From Allofournierella massiliensis (GTDB lineage Bacteria > Bacillota > Clostridia > Oscillospirales > Ruminococcaceae), in contig NZ_JAFBIO010000005.1 in the NCBI RefSeq assembly GCF_021531255.1, forward strand, positions 58,018-122,017: a DNA stretch of 64,000 nt, written 5' to 3'. A model generated the notes under the pieces. It was not told where the DNA came from. It did no database searches and saw only the letters and a list, made by a program, of their open reading frames with translations. Below are positions 63,879 through 64,000 of the stretch, one piece after another (the stretch's first letter is position 1; every line of letters starts with the position of its first letter). The translations under genes and the position numbers were made by a program.

Positions 63879-64000
63879 GGTCATGCTCCTGTAGGGCGGC
63901 CCCGAGGGCCGCGCGGCGGGTGGCTCCGGGCAAAAATCCCGGACTGTCGTCCCTATTGTACCCGGGGGCGGGGGCGCTGTCAAACCGGCCCGGGCAGGGG

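Overview
The window reads as a chromosome segment of a GC-rich (about 60 % by eye, not computed) low-oxygen member of the Bacillota, class Clostridia, most like the gut Ruminococcaceae/Oscillospiraceae. The clues are an ecfA1-ecfA2-ecfT-truA block, DUF3048, DUF1292, DUF1836, DUF5662 and XpaC-type proteins, an NiaR repressor, an AbrB-type regulator, sigma-A promoters that are often of the extended -10 type, and Shine-Dalgarno motifs close to AAAGGAG. I infer this assignment from gene content. No rRNA, insertion sequence, prophage or CRISPR array is visible.

Layout. 1-10 kb: one forward block with glmM (5' end outside the window), an rRNA-type methyltransferase, the ECF transporter core, truA, a DUF5711-like membrane protein, a CvpA-like protein and a ClpE-like AAA+ unfoldase. 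10-14 kb: a decayed locus where the start of a TetR regulator is joined to the last third of a beta-glucuronidase, then a long-form PRPP synthetase and a peptide-type binding lipoprotein. 14-20.8 kb: murD, an acetyltransferase, a methionine gamma-lyase family enzyme, an AGCS amino-acid symporter and an ornithine racemase-like enzyme. 20.8-28.6 kb: a Cys-rich VWA protein, DegV, glgB, niaR with a coupled membrane protein, and an IlvD/Edd dehydratase. 28.9-31.6 kb: a FtsW/RodA protein, a small lower-GC accessory pair, and tRNA-Lys. 31.7-35.7 kb: three tandem DUF3048 lipoproteins. 35.7-42.9 kb: a histidine phosphatase, an XRE regulator, an AbrB regulator, trpS and gltX divergent from adjoining -35 boxes, a threonine aldolase and an anchored hypothetical. 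43-50.5 kb: an XpaC-like protein, DUF5662, a MoxR-type AAA ATPase with its VWA partner, a beta-CASP nuclease-like protein and a TPR-like membrane protein. 50.5-57.4 kb: the agmatine-to-putrescine pair aguA-aguB, DUF554, ruvX-DUF1836, a cardiolipin synthase, a cyclophilin lipoprotein and DUF1292. 57.4-64 kb: a structured RNA (possibly 6S), a LUD protein, a Cys-less thioredoxin-fold protein, thiM, a glycosyltransferase, a DUF4358 lipoprotein, an Lrp/AsnC regulator, a promoter-plus-terminator unit that may encode a small RNA, and hflX.

Most of the window is housekeeping: cell wall precursors (glmM, murD, FtsW/RodA), translation (truA, trpS, gltX, tRNA-Lys, hflX), nucleotide and polyamine metabolism, and amino-acid transport. 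Genes sit in short operons separated by clear hairpin terminators, many of them shared by converging genes. The least explained parts are the MoxR-VWA pair, the DUF3048 triplet, the two non-coding RNA candidates, the TetR/uidA deletion scar and the low-GC pair beside tRNA-Lys.
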